A stretch of 64,000 nt of DNA from Enoplolaimus lenunculus (Eukaryota > Nematoda > Enoplea > Enoplida > Thoracostomopsidae). Position 1 is the first letter of the stretch. Every line of letters starts with the position of its first letter. Both the position numbers and the translations under genes were made by a program. Positions 30,168 to 53,655 of the stretch are shown piece after piece. Location: the NCBI GenBank assembly GCA_030248215.1, contig JASANG010000078.1, forward strand, positions 62,001 through 126,000. The letters run 5' to 3'. The notes beneath the pieces are model-generated. The model made no database searches, was not told where the DNA came from, and saw only the letters and a list, made by a program, of their open reading frames with translations.

Positions 30168-33100
30168 ATGCATCCGAAACCTGAGCTAACTGATTTGATT
30201 AACGGTAAGTACTTTGTTCAACGGTACGAAACTAATGTTAAAAAATAGTCACAAACACAATTCAAAACGTCAAATCTAAAGTTTTAAAAGCTAGAAAATT
30301 TGAAAAAAAGCGTTTCACTATTAAAAACAGAATTTATTGTGGGTTTTTGGGCATTTCTAAAAATAAACGTTGCTTCAGTGTCTGTCGTCTGAATGTATTA
30401 TGATCGAGCGGCCCTACACAAAAGCGAATCCTTTTAATAAACTGTACAGTGGCCATGGACGTAGTCCCGTTGCAGCTTAACTTGCTAGTGGGCTAAAACA
30501 AGTTTCGGGGGTAACATTCGGTTAACATAAAACGCTATAGAAGTAGGACTAAAATTTCTCGCACTGGGAGCAATATTTTTCTACGGAAGCGAAATCCTGT
30601 TCCCTAATGCCGCACCTCTGATTACCTGCTCGCTACACAGCCGTAGTTCCAGTTTTCGCTGGTATGAATTCTGAATAATGGAAACTCTCAGTTGCACGCA
30701 TCCCGAATATCCGACCCGCGTCGTCCTGCGGACTTGCGAAATGTTCCCGTTTATATCGAAGCGGAATCCGATCCATACGCAAGGGTACATCCGCGGGTAT
30801 GTAATATAATTGTTGCTTCTAGGACTTGAAGCAGAGTGGAACGTTATACCGGCGAATACACCCGCGGGTAATCGCGAGTCAAGTGAGAAATTTTAGTGGC
30901 GGGTGTATCCGCCAGTCAAGATTTGGTATCCCACGGGTCAAAATTTACCATTTTTACTCACGCCAAACCTTTAAAGGTTAAGGTGCAAACACATACGCTA
31001 TTATCTAAACTAGTCACTAAACGTTGAAAACGCAAAAGTTACCTGCTTAATTTAGTTGGGTTCGAATTTTTGTTGTTTCAATAAGCATTCAGGTGTAAAA
31101 TTAATTGGATCTATAACGGCAAACTTCAACACAGTGCAAATCGCCAGCGATCTTTTAAATGCTTTTCTAACTTCAGGCGCGGATAAAACGTGGGTCGTGA
31201 GTCGTGGGTCGTTTTAGCGTGGGTAAACCCGGGAGTAAAAAAATTTATTTGCGTGACTAAAACGCGGGTTGCGTAAAAAAATCCTTACCAACATCCAGCA
31301 CTGACTTGAAGATGAAATTAACGCAATTAAAAAAAGTTCGATTTTGTTATAAGACACAAATTAGTGTAGAACATGCGCATCATTATCGCGTAATTATCAT
31401 AAAATCGTTACAAACACATTTGCATTACCTTAATGAACCGAGTAACGATATATAAATTCATAAAAAATCATAACATCTGAAAATCAGGAACCGTTAGTAC
31501 AGGTTCGGGCCAAGGTGACCCGGTATATTTCACAGTCCGGTTCCGGTGATAAATGCGGTAATTTGTGCATCGGAAGTTTCCGGTATTTTAGGTATTGAAA
31601 TTTTTTCAATCAAAAATTTAACAAAACTTGCCATATACAATATATGGTATTGCATTTGCTCGCATTCGTTGCGTTCCTATAGAGGTTATGTTTTTCTTCG
31701 GCGTGGAACAATATGTTTATACAGATTTTCTGAAAGAGGTCTTAAGACAAATTGCGACGAAACCGTATAGAAATGTATGATATATGCACACTTAAGTTCT
31801 TAACTGCAACGATTTTGTACAGACAAGAATGTTTTGATTCATTGATCACCCACTGGCAACCAACCTAGATTTAACGATGATAGGTGTCAGCTGCAATATT
31901 GTCCGGTGTTACATTTTTTACTTAATGGTTTCGTTTGAAAGTTACTGATAAAACGTAAATCGAGCGAGTCATATTTATGCACTGCAAAATAACATAATTG
32001 TTGGTAAGAAAATAAAATTTCAGCGGTTGAGCAGCAACGCGGTATAAAATTTTACCCACTTACGCCTGTGGTGTTGATATGCTTTACCAAATAATTTGAA
32101 TCCGAAACTTTAACGCGTACTTAAATTTTGAAAGTACAATCGTAAGTACAACCTTGTATGATCGCATCAGCTACGGATACAAGACAAATAAACGTTTAAT
32201 TCAACGGACAGTTGCAGTACCGGATATATATCTGCAACGAAGTTTGGCGGAGCGTGAGTTAAAAATAAATAACAGTCCGTAACCAAATAACAAGGGGGGT
32301 ACCCTCTGGAGAGGCCAAACAAATATCTTTTAACTGTATCTTTTCATGAATTGATGCAATTTCAACTAAAATACAAGGTGCACGCATGCTATCATGGAAT
32401 TTTCATTATGAACAACAACAGGAATAAACTCGTCCGCTGTGTTACGTTTTGGTTTTTGGGTAAAAAAACATGCGTCAGATGCCGTTCATGACTTTACAAA
32501 ACAGACCAAGCGGAATTTAAGCAATTTTAGTAGCATTTAACTGGAAAAAGCTTAACACTTTTTAACAAAACATTTATATTCAGAATGTGAAAAATAATAA
32601 ACATATGAACATTCATTTTGAAAATGGAAACCTACACCTAAATGTAACATTTACGTTTTATTCTGAAACATCATGAGAGTCTGCCTATATGGCTGTATTT
32701 GGGCTGTGAGCCTGTTCTATCAGATTATGCCAAGATCCGCGTAATTTCTTTACTTACGTTCGGCCCTAAATTTCCGTGTACACCTTCCATTTCAAATTCT
32801 TAGCATATAATGTACACATACAATACTTGTATTCTTTCAAACTACGCACGCGCGAACAGAGGGGTATTCTAATCGACTGCCCTAGAAAATATTCGGGTGT
32901 CGTCGCCACCTTTAAAAATCAGCCAAAACTAAAGCTTTGTATTGAAATTTTTAGCATTTTGTGCAAACAATTCGATTGCTTCTCGTTCGCTTCGGACGTG
33001 TGATTCTTTATTTACACTGAATTTACTTTAACTTTCCGGGTTTACCAAATATCAGATTCAGTTCGTGGACTTAACCCAAAACCAAAGCTTGGCCCCGTCA

Positions 33101-36100
33101 GTTTTAGGCCCCCCGCTACGCTTCTATTTGACACCTTTGGCGAAAAATCGGTCACGTCTTTGTTTCAAACTATAAAGCCAACTTTGAGAAAAATCAGGTT
33201 TGACACAAATTATCAAAATTGTTATTATTTTTATATTTTTTTTTATTTTAAAACATTTCAAAGTTTTGTTAAAATGAGAAACATTCGTTCATACAGAGTG
33301 AGTTTATTGATTACTTGTACGTTTTCTCACCTTAGCCTCATGGGAAATAACAGACCATGATTTAATTGAGTGTCGGCGGATACACAGAAATATGTCCCGG
33401 TGGAGTGACACAATGGATACTGTGAAAAACGCTCAGGAGCAAAGCGAGCGAGAAACCGCACGCTATTTTCGTTGCAGAAAAGTAACATTTAATATAAAGT
33501 AGCAATTTTACCATTTTTGTAAAAAATATTCTGACGAATGCACGCGCAGAATACAGTAAAGGCAGCCTCGCAAGCGAATCGAGCGAACAGTTAAGGCGTA
33601 ATTTTTAGTTCTCAAATTTGTAAGATACAATCCTTATCATTTTATTATAAAAAATTTGCTGATGATTGGAGTGAGCCACACCGTTCTTCCTCTGCATCCG
33701 GCCGGATTTAATCGCTAGTAACTTTGTGCTTACAGTGGCGCAGCCAAGATGTTTTAATGGGGTGGGGGCAGTGGCGGATCTAGGATCTCAAAATGGGGGG
33801 GGGGGCAAAATTTCTCAGGTAATAAACTTACTTTTGACCTTCACACAAACCACGAACTATTGTCACAAAATTGCTAAATATATAATTTTTGTCGAGATGC
33901 TGTTGGGGGGGCCACGGCCGGGGTGGCCCCCCATGGATCCGCCATTGGGTGGGGGCTCATGGTAGCGGCACCGGATACAAAAAGAACGGTGGATTTAAAC
34001 TTTATGGCAATATATCCTATATATAACATATCTCTTGACAAGGTCCAACTGGCTGTTTTCCATCTGGCAATTTCGTTAGCGAAATTTTTCATTTTTTTGC
34101 AAAATGCGAAAAACGTTTGAAAATGCCATATACAACTGACAATTTTGTTCTGTAATCGCATTATTACTTCGCGTAGTCTTATACAATTTCGAAAATAACC
34201 AAATAATTCTTAACACGGACGCTTTGATATTAAAGGTTAAGAACGGTACCCAGCATACAACATATATATTTGACCAGTTTGGGAACCCTGTCAAATTTTT
34301 TGGGGGAAGGGGCAAACCCTCTGGGTGTTTTGTGTGTACACTAAAGGCAGCCAATGTATAGAACAGGGTCGTAACAGTAGTATAAGCATATCTCAATAAG
34401 ACTACGCCTAAGCATAAGAATGAGCTTACACCTAAGCCTAAGCGTAAGCCTAAGCAAAAAAATTAGTCTAAAGCTGAAGCTGTACTTTATTGCAAGCCCC
34501 TAAAACCGCTCCGCTCCTGATTACATTCGACGGCTTTAGGACCGAAGACTCCTGCAACGATTCACGTCACACTTGTCTTGTTAGCTTAATATTGTCAATC
34601 AGTTCCAAATGCTTATGTTATTTAATGATACGCTTGGTTAAATATACTCAATCGTTATTGTAATATTTTCAATTTAATAACATAATTGTAATTATATTCA
34701 TAAAGAGCAACCCATAACACGAGTTGTCTTGTAGTCTGTGGCCCATGTAAAGATCAGGAGTGAACCGTTCTTTACACGAGACCGCAGTAGAATAAACTTA
34801 AACTTTAGACTTATTTTTGCTTAGGCTTAGACTTAATAGTCTTAGGAATATGCTTATACTACTCCTTTATGGCTGTTTTGTTTAAAAGAGTCTTTTCCGT
34901 TAACTGATGTGTATAGACGTCATAGAAGTAGGCACAAGAACTAATTATTCTGTTATTCAAGCTTTGTAAGTATTGATTGCGTAAGCGGATCGATGTTGCT
35001 ATAATATACAGTCAAACACGTAATCGCTACAGAAAATTTATATCTCAAACTTGATAAATCGTAGAAGAGACAGCATTTTAGCTGAATTATTTTTTAAATT
35101 TTTAAATTTTTAAAATTTAAACGAATTACATTTTAGATGAAATAAACAAATGATTATTTTTTACAGTGTTCATTTGTAAAATCTAGATCAAATCTCTTAG
35201 AAATCTCATATGCTGCTGAGGTCACGCATGTCAACGAATTTTCAGCTGTACTGTATAAAATCAAAAACAACACCAGCACAATTGAAATATTTAAGCTGCT
35301 ATCGAAACCTATTTATATGTAAAATAGGTTCCTATCAAAGTCGTAGACGTTATAAACGTCTTAGGACTGCAGCCTTGGCTTCGGATTGGCCCAGGATTCG
35401 ATTCAAGCATTGATTTTTCGTATTCTCAAATGTGTATAGCACCCATCACCAGTTAGGTTTTCAAACTAGCGTACTAAAGTCAATCTTAGCTCAAACGAGT
35501 AGTATCCATCAAATGCCAAAATTTTCGTCAAATTTCGCCACTTCTCATTGGTTGTTACGAAATTTAAACGACCTATGAGCAACTTTCGATACCTGTAATA
35601 CATTTGAGTATATGTGCACAGATTTGAGAAAAATAGTTGGTATATTAATAAAAACACACTTTTTCCGCCAGGCAAACGTATTTCAGTTATATATTTTTAA
35701 TTTGGCCAAATTTACGCCTGTCGACCATAAAACCATTCTGATTACAGTTGGCGATGAGGTTCGAAATGGTTTTTAACCCGTATTCAATGCTCAACGAATC
35801 AAACTTGGAATTATAACTGGATTCGTTTTTAGGTTAAGGCACAGGAAGGATAGCTGGACCAATTAAATTCTCTTTCGATTAGTAGATTAAAAAAAGTTTA
35901 ACTGATACTAAGGAAAAGGATTAATTAATATTTTAGCGTTAACGGGGTTAATTATACTTACGGTATTTTAATTTATTTTTAAAATATAAAACATTTCAGT
36001 CAAAATTGTTTGCGATAATGTAATTTATGAATTATATTGCAAAAATAGACACTTTCACTCGACAGCTTTGAAAATTTCGAAAAAAATTACATTGAAATTG

Positions 36101-38247
36101 TTCGAATATTCAAGTTTGTTTTGGGAAATCCTATAAAAGCCGAGTAGATGGATGCAATACCATTCGGTCGTCGTTTGCTAATGTTTACTATTTAATGAAT
36201 TCTAGAGCCCATATAAAGAACAGGGCCGGAACAGTAGTATAATCATATTCCTAAAGCCTAAGCCTAAGCCTAAGCCTAAGCCTAAGCCTAAGCCTAAGAC
36301 TAATCCTAAGCCTAAGCCTGAGCGTATGGATAAGCATATTGCAAAGCCTAAGCCTAAGCAAAAAAATTTGTCTAAAGCTTAAACTGACTCAATTATTGCA
36401 CCTCCGGAAAACGATCCGGCCCTGTTCTATACATGGGCCAATTATAGAATTGGCAAATACTCAAATATAACAATTATCGCAGCCATAAAGGCAACGAGAA
36501 CATTAAAAAATATAATTCATTCGGAAACAAACCGTATAATTTAAACAACGATACTAGATAGCAATTCAGATAAAAACTGAACTAGCAACTATAGTCTTCA
36601 GGGGCGTGTGCAGATAAAATAGAAGGGATTGTAATTCGGGGTACACGTTACAAATGGGGCAGTTCGGCCACGTTTCGTCCCATTCCACATAATGGGGCCA
36701 TTGTAGCGAAAAGTTTGCATGGCTGCGTAAGCTCAATGGTTAAACCAGTGGACCGGTACTCAGATGGTCAGAAGATTTTATGACAGTTGGCAGGGAATAA
36801 TTTTAGTATCGTAGAATTGTTTTGTATCTGCAAATAATTTAACGGAAGTGAACTTACAAACATAGCTACAACCCTGTTTTTATGCGTTAAGTGTATTTTA
36901 ATATCAGAAAATAAAATTTTTTAAAATCAAAAACAACTTGTACATTCGAAAAATTGCTATTGATATCATTTAAACTTTGTACTACTTGATGGGGCCAAAT
37001 GCCATATGGAAAATGTTTGTTTGAAGATCTGAGCAAAATTACATAAATAACATATAAAACTCACAGTTAAAAAAGTTTAAAATGTTTTATTTATGATTTA
37101 TTGAATTTATTTTTTAATAAATTTTTAAACAACTTAAGCTATTAAGTCAGAGGTGACCAACATTTACCACAGCCAACGGAGGTGCATAAGGCGAGTATAT
37201 GTCAAAGTTACAATAAATTCACTGTTTTTATTAATATAAAACCATATTCACATTCACACATGCAAGTTTTTACTGGAGAACTTGCAGCTGCCACTTGCAG
37301 CTACAAGTTTCGTCCGAAATCCCGTTTAAAAACGTGCAGCTGCAAATAATTCATTAAAAACCATAGCTTAGAATTTAGTTCACATATGTGAACAGCCATG
37401 CAAGTTCACTGAATTTATTGCAGCCGCTTTCTCATTGGCAGATAAAAAATGCAGTTAAAATTTGAAAATTGCCAGCGACACAAACTTTAATAGAAAACCC
37501 GAAAATTTTTACTATTTAATTTGCTCTATGGAACCAAAACCAGAGTTACATATTCGGTACAGCTAGGGGCGTATAAGGAGAATCGCAAAATTGACCTTTT
37601 CAGTTTCCATATGCTGGACTCAACTAAAACTACTAGCGAGAATGTCCTTTGGTTGGCTCTGGTTTGCTAAAAAAGTTTCAAGTTCATCGCATCTTAAATT
37701 ATTTATCCTCGCTGCTCTTAAATGCAATCGCTAGCAGATGCAAATCTTGCCAGCCAGGACATGGCGCTTATAACAGTGATCAAAACCAAAATTTTGCACT
37801 AAAATTGCGTTTAGATTCTCGTTCGCTTCTCTATGTTTATCATATTGATCGAGTGTGATAAAGCGTCAGAAATTTCTAGATCCACACTGAATACAACAAC
37901 CATAACGATAAACGTAGACTATGAAGAGTTTAATTAGGTTTCAAAGTCTTAAATTTTCATGCGAAATAAAACAGTCTGCCTTTCTCGAGGGAACATTTGA
38001 CACGCAGTGCACCAGACAAATTGGCTCTTTTTTAGGCATTTGCCAAATTTAATATTCCCCAACGGGATAAACCAGAGAATGAGGTTTATGGTGAAACTGG
38101 AATCTGACACAGTTGTTCCTGCTTTATTTGTTTAGTCAGAGGCGACAGCCAATCAGAGACAAGATTCAGCGAGAATCGAGGCCAACTCCACAGCCACCGC
38201 CCTATTCGTATTCCTTATCGTCAGATTTGAACAATGATCACCGCTAG
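30168..38247 (+). CDS. Possible multi-exon gene of unknown function (exon fragments)
   Basis: Five open segments on the plus strand have matching phases. 30168-30204 gives MHPKPELTDLIN with a GGTAAGT donor; the frame is open upstream to about 30120. 31093-31196 gives VKLIGSITANFNTVQIASD... with a GTGAGT donor. 31488-31557 gives EPLVQVRAKV... 35201-35318 gives ISYAAEVTHVNEFSAVLYKI... 38136-38247 gives QRRQPIRDK... and a Pro/Tyr-rich end PPPYSYSLSSDLNNDHR before TAG. Residues read like real protein and the first junction is convincing. The third segment is the weakest, because GGAACCG-type repeats occur nearby. I do not recognise the family. The LLNAFLTSG stretch is faintly like helical GAIN-domain sequence, but no GPS or seven-helix exons were found. 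Exons may be missing between 35.3 and 38.1 kb. Confidence 0.35.
32090..35200. other. Repeat-rich interval inside the 30-38 kb candidate gene
   Basis: 32090-32330 is a copy of the outer element seen at 16495-17302, carrying the empty hAT site. 33480-33960 holds GGCGGATCTAG / GGATCCGCC-ended MITE pieces with a G9 run. 34348-34525 and 34738-34870 are Family A copies. No convincing exon found. Confidence 0.5.
36206..36439. mobile_element. Family A hAT-like MITE with TTAGGC-like core
   Basis: Ends AGCCCATATAAAGAACAGGG / CCCTGTTCTATACATGGGCC. It is flanked by AATTCTAG (36198-36205) and AATTATAG (36440-36447), an 8-bp duplication with one mismatch. The core is CCTAAGC tandem units. Confidence 0.75.
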
Positions 38248-38880
38248 CGGTCTGTCAATTGTAAGAACCCTATTTTTACTATTTATTTGGTTTTCTGTCC
38301 CCACAAATTTCAATTTCTCGCTACGATGCTACAATCAACAAAACAACCAGTTGTATGTTTTTGAAATTTTATAATTTGAATGTCAATTTACTGCAATAAC
38401 GCATCGAATACGCATCAGCGGTGTAATTTACGTTGACAGTTTAGTGTGAACGTTTGACGAACAAAATAGATGATATTTTTCAAAGGAGGGAGTACTCATG
38501 CCTTCACGGCAGCCGGCAAGGTACATCCAGAGGTTCGCATCTGGTTCCGGCAGAAAATTGACATCTGGCTCCTGTGGTTTGGTGGAGGCTCAGGTAACTT
38601 CGGTGGTGAAGTTTTTCTTACATTTTTATGAAATTCGTGCCGTTCAATGTGTTTGATTCAACTATTACAGGCTTAATTGCGAAAATTTGTTAAAAAAGCA
38701 ATTTTAACACAATTTCGGACGAAACATTGTTTATTATTGTTAAAATTAGCAAAATTAACATTATTTTTATTATGTAATTTTAATTTTATTTCCCTTTCGT
38801 CGTTGTATCCGGCAAAGTTTGTTGACCTTAAATTCTGGTATATTATCCCTGCTCCAAACATAATTGTTATTATTGTCAGA

Positions 38881-39582
38881 ATTTATACGTTTTGTAAAAG
38901 CTGAAACTGGAAAATAGTAGCCGTTAGCTGTGAAATTTCGTTATTCTTAAATTTGGCCCAAAATAGTTAACTTTTCAGTGTTATGAATGAGCAAAATGTT
39001 TTACAGCTGTTTAGATGCAATTAGACAACTTCAGAAGTAACATATGTGGCTTATTTTTGCGTATTTTTAATCTTCAAGCAATTATTATCCGGGAAGATTT
39101 CATTAGTAACATTTTAAGTACTTTTTTAATGATTAAAATTCGTTTGCTGATAAAAATAATAATCATTCCTTTGAATATACAGTTTGTTGGACCGCATTCA
39201 ATTCTGGTATATTATCTCCGGTTGCGTCCTGTTAGTAACAGATTGAAGATGTGAGTTGTACGATTTCTCAGCGGCAGATTTATACGTTTTGTAAAAGCTG
39301 AAACTGGAAAATAGTAGCCGTTAGCTGTGAAATTTCGTTATTCTTAAATTTGGCCCAAAATAGTTAACTTTTCAGTGTTATGAATGAGCAAAATGTTTTA
39401 CAGCTGTTTAGATGCAATTAGACAACTTCAGAAGTAACATATGTGGCTTATTTTTGCGTATTTTTAATCTTCAAGCAATTATTATCCGGGAAGATTTCAT
39501 TAGTAACATTTTAAGTACTTTTTTAATGATTAAAATTCGTTTGCTGATAAAAATAATAATCATTCCTTTGAATATACAGTTT
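38881..39582. repeat. Near-identical direct duplication, 397-bp period
   Basis: 38881-39185 and 39278-39582 match almost base for base, starting ATTTATACGTTTTGTAAAAG. Both carry the same 57-residue open frame (MQLDNFRSNICG...). No terminal inverted repeats seen. Either a recent tandem duplication or an assembly artefact. Confidence 0.8.
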
Positions 39583-40465
39583 TACTGCACCAAATTGGTG
39601 TCAATTTACCGCATTCTACAAGTCGAGTTTGGGCAAACAACATGACAAATACAATAATGGCCAGTAGCCAACTCAGCGTTACTAAAAGTCAAAAATTTTC
39701 ATAACATTGGTATGTAAGGATTTCAGATGATTTACAAGCATGATGCGATAAAATAACAAACTGAAGTGGTATTTGCGTTAATTTCGACATTACTGAACCA
39801 AGTTGAGCAATTGCCAATAGTTGCCAGAGATATTCAGTGTACATATATTCCCTTGTATTACGCTAAGATTCCCAAAGATAACAATTTGTTTTAGTAATAA
39901 ATTATTGCATAAAATGTGTCTAAAGCCCTATTCACATGTGTAAGTTTTTGCTGCGAGAACTTGCAGTTGTAACAACTTGCAGCTGCAAATTTTGTCCAAA
40001 ATCCCGTTCAAAAAACTTGCAGCTGCATATAATTCATAATTTGCATTATTCTGCTTTAAATGTAGTAATACTTTAAGATGTCCGAAACAAAAAATGCTAA
40101 ATATATAAGGACAGTGGGATAATTGTCGTACGATGCCGTCCGGTGCTGTCCAGCGCCGTCTCTTACCATACGGCATCGTACGTGAACCACTCAATTACCA
40201 TAAAACTAATACTTGCACTGTAAGTTTCAATGAGTTAATTAAGTGAATTAACTCAGGATTATGAGCCCTGATAGTCCTAATTCAGTTCGAGCGATTTAAC
40301 TCAGTCTGGTGTCGTTTTCCCGTTTGCTTACGATATGCCAATTCTCTACTCCACCAAACTTGACCGTGAGTAATAAATGTAAACACGAATAGGAAAGTAA
40401 TTAAAAAGTTTGCAATATTTAATGAAAATCAATGTATGGAACCATTGCGCAATCGAAAGTTTACG

Positions 40466-40830
40466 TTCGACTGCGGTTTTTTGACCAATGCATAAAACAG
40501 ATCTGAAACAGTAGTATAAACATATTCCTAAGCCTAAGCGTAAAGATAAGTTTACCTTCGACTGCGGTTTTTTGACCAATGCATAAAACAGATCTGAAAC
40601 AGTAGTATAAACATATTCCTAAGCCTAAGCGTAAAGATAAGTTTACCTTCGACTGCGGTTTTTTGACCAATGCATAAAACAGATCTGTAACAGGAGTATA
40701 AACATATTCCTAAGCCTAAGCGTAAAGATAAGTTTACCTTCGACTGCGGTTTTTGACCAATGCATAAAACAGATCTGTAACAGGAGTATAAACATATTCC
40801 TAAGCCTAAGCGTAAAGATAACTCTGTGCC
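40466..40830. repeat. 91-bp tandem repeat (4 units) from a Family A MITE end
   Basis: TTCGACTGCGG recurs at 40466, 40557, 40648 and 40739. Each unit holds CAATGCATAAAACAGATCTG, AACAGTAGTATAAACATATT and CCTAAGCCTAAGC, that is, the end plus part of the core of Family A. The array runs into a Family A right end at about 40930. Confidence 0.8.
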
Positions 40831-40953
40831 TAAGCCTAAATCTAATCCTAAGCAAAAAAATTAGACCAATGCTCAAGCTTACTCTATTCAAGCCCGCGGC
40901 GGAAAAAACGGTCAGCTCCTGATCTTTACATGCGAAGGTTTCTTTATTTCAGG

Positions 40954-41237
40954 TTACTCTAAGGTTTGGAGTTGAGCAGTTAGCGCAGTTCTAAAATTGG
41001 AGCAAACACGCAATGCCATGACGTACAGCTTGGCGAACTCTGCAACGCACAGTTGTTCGCATTTGCCAAAATTTCCACTGTCCACACTGTTACTGGTGCG
41101 AGTTGCATTATAAGGAATTGTATTAAAATGGCAACATTCTGAATTGACCATAAAATAAGTGATAGCATTCGAAACAAATATTGTCCCAATACCAAAAATC
41201 CAAACGAGGATTAACCAAACCACAATTAGTGAACTTG
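40954..41237 (-). CDS. Small membrane/Cys-rich open frame, unknown
   Basis: The minus strand is open from about 41237 to the stop at 40954. It starts with a strongly hydrophobic segment (SLIVVWLILVWIFGIGTIFV) followed by a Cys-containing hydrophilic stretch (NSECCHFNTIPYNATRTSNS, then GKCEQLCVAEFAKLYV) with two N-glycosylation sequons. Composition looks coding and unlike the surrounding repeats. There is no in-frame ATG before the helix, and the upstream AG lacks a good pyrimidine tract, so this may be one exon of a larger gene or a relic. No family recognised. Confidence 0.3.
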
Positions 41238-41473
41238 GAATTTACGCAAACGACTTTAAAATCCTGGGCGACAATTAGTCAAACGACCATTTACTGTGAC
41301 ATAATCGTTATCCAATGGACAGTTTGTTCAAACGGCAAAATGTTTCAAATTAATTACCCAAAACGACAATTATCCAAACGCGACAATTAATTAATTGAAA
41401 TAATTAAATTTAAATTTTCGAACGATGCTGAGCGGCACATCAATTGAAAATATATCTCACCCGGTCACAAACG

Positions 41474-52086
<10,613 letters not shown>

Positions 52087-52194
52087 CTGAAATATTTTTG
52101 GTTTTAAATTTTAAAATCCGTCTAAAACACAACAAATACATTCATTCTTCAAATCAACGTATATGTTTTGGGTATGTAATCAATGATCGTATTC

Positions 52195-53378
52195 TCAAAT
52201 GTGTGTAACACCGATTACCAGTTGGTGATCAAAGTATCTGTTTCGTGGCGACGGGGTAGACGGTTTTGATCGCGTCTGTCTGCCTGGACCGTGACCACCC
52301 CCAGGTGGTGATAGCAAGTCCACCGACGGATGGTTGCGCGGTCCAGAGCCACCGCGCGAACGTGAAACCGGTGAAACCGATTTTAGCGTTCGTGACATGT
52401 GCGCTTTCGCTGAATGTGACCGGCTAATACCGGTGGATCCGGGCGAGCTAGCACCGCTGTTAGCACCGCCGGATCTAAGCGACTCACCGCTTCCACGTCT
52501 CCGGGTACCGCCTCCGGCTTGACCACTGGGTAGTTCCAGTCTGTCCAACTCAGCATGAACTTGACGAGCAGCTAAGGCGGCACTAGTAGCAAAATAGTGC
52601 TCGCATTCGAGTTCAAGTTGAGTTGGACGAGATCCGTCTGAATGACAGACGGACGACCCCCAGGTGCTCTGGGTAAACGTATCTGGATCATGTTTTGTTC
52701 CAGTACCATTCCGATATCTTGATGGTGTCTCAGAGGTGTCTTCGCTTCTTGTATTTTCACCCTCAATTGTTTTTAGCACCTTAAATGGTTTGGTTTTATT
52801 TTGTTTATGCTCTTCAAACTCTTCTTCTGACTCCTGTTTCGCATTAAGAAACTGGCATGCACTCCTGTTCGATGTTGATGTCGTTGTAGTTGCTCCAGGC
52901 GGATTGTGCACTCTTGTTGCAGTTTCATCATTACTCGACGCTGAAAGTTGTCCTGGCATTTCTGAAGAGTTTTGAATCAGTTTGGGAGGTAAATTTTCGA
53001 ATTTCACACAACGATTACTGCCATTATTAGTTGCACCAGGAGGTCCAGGAGTTGACGTTTTACCAGATTTAGCATTAATAATAGGTTTAACTGGTTTCCG
53101 AGCGTAGTCGCTATAATTGCGTTTAATTCCAGGTCCGGTGGTGACTTTAGGGGGTGGCTGTTGAGATGAAAGTTTCTGATCGGTAAAGCTTTGATCTGAG
53201 CCGACACGCGCTGGCTTAATGCCAAATATACGATGCCCTGCGGTTGTTGTTTGGCTAAATTTTCGGGTGACGTTCCCAGTTGAATGTTTAGGTTGGCTAA
53301 GATTGTTGTGAACGCTGATTTCAGCGGATTCTGGTGGTGCTACTATGAGTCGAGGTAAAGGCGATGAATATTTACGAT
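52195..53378 (-). CDS. Long exon of an unrecognised disordered protein
   Basis: The minus strand is open from the TTTCAG acceptor (exon start 53378) to TGA at 52195, about 394 codons. The first codons read RKYSSPLPRLIVAPPESAE and precede the first ATG at 53007, so upstream exons must exist. Composition is Ser/Pro/Gly/Thr/Arg-rich and probably unstructured and intracellular. One possible helical segment reads CEHYFATSAALAARQVHAEL. RCVKF resembles a PP1-docking RVxF motif, but this is only a pattern. Codon-position GC is much higher than in nearby non-coding DNA. The last residues (DHQLVIGVTHI) are encoded by an R-family repeat, so either the repeat supplies the stop or a donor near 52219 is used. 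Function unknown. Confidence 0.6.
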
Positions 53379-53432
53379 CTGAAATTGAATTTTAAATTTT
53401 CAAATTTAAAAAATTTTATTTTTAAAAACTAC

Positions 53433-53515
53433 GACTGCGTAGCTCAGTGGTTTATTTAAGCTACGGATCGGTAATCTGTACTTGTATGTCGTGTGTTCGA
53501 GCCTCACTGCATCTG
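53433..53515 (+). repeat. tRNA-like sequence (SINE head or tRNA pseudogene)
   Basis: A-box GTAGCTCAGTGGTTTA and B-box GTGTTCGAGCC spaced about 45 bp apart, with a long variable region. The acceptor stem does not pair well, so it is probably not a working tRNA. It lies 55 bp upstream (gene sense) of the 53378 exon start, within the intron. Confidence 0.45.
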
Positions 53516-53655
53516 CAATACAAATTTTCATGAAGAGCTCTATATATGTGGCACGGCATTTGTTTACAATCAAAATAGGTGCACTGCATACTATCTGAAA
53601 AATATTTTTGCAAGTCAAGCCCGTAGCCAGTTTACCTTGCTAGGCGATGGCTGAT

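Noticed and set aside
36719-36790. tRNA-like sequence (GCTGCGTAAGCTCAATGG)
   Set aside because: Has an A-box-like run but no acceptable B-box or stem pairing.
38499-38594. ATG-initiated 32-codon exon ending in CAG|GTAACT
   Set aside because: The sequence is built of CATCTGGTTCCGG-type internal repeats and no partner exon was found; evidence too thin.
39015-39645. Two identical 57-residue reading frames as duplicated genes
   Set aside because: Identity reflects the recent DNA duplication; the hydrophobic frame has no other support.
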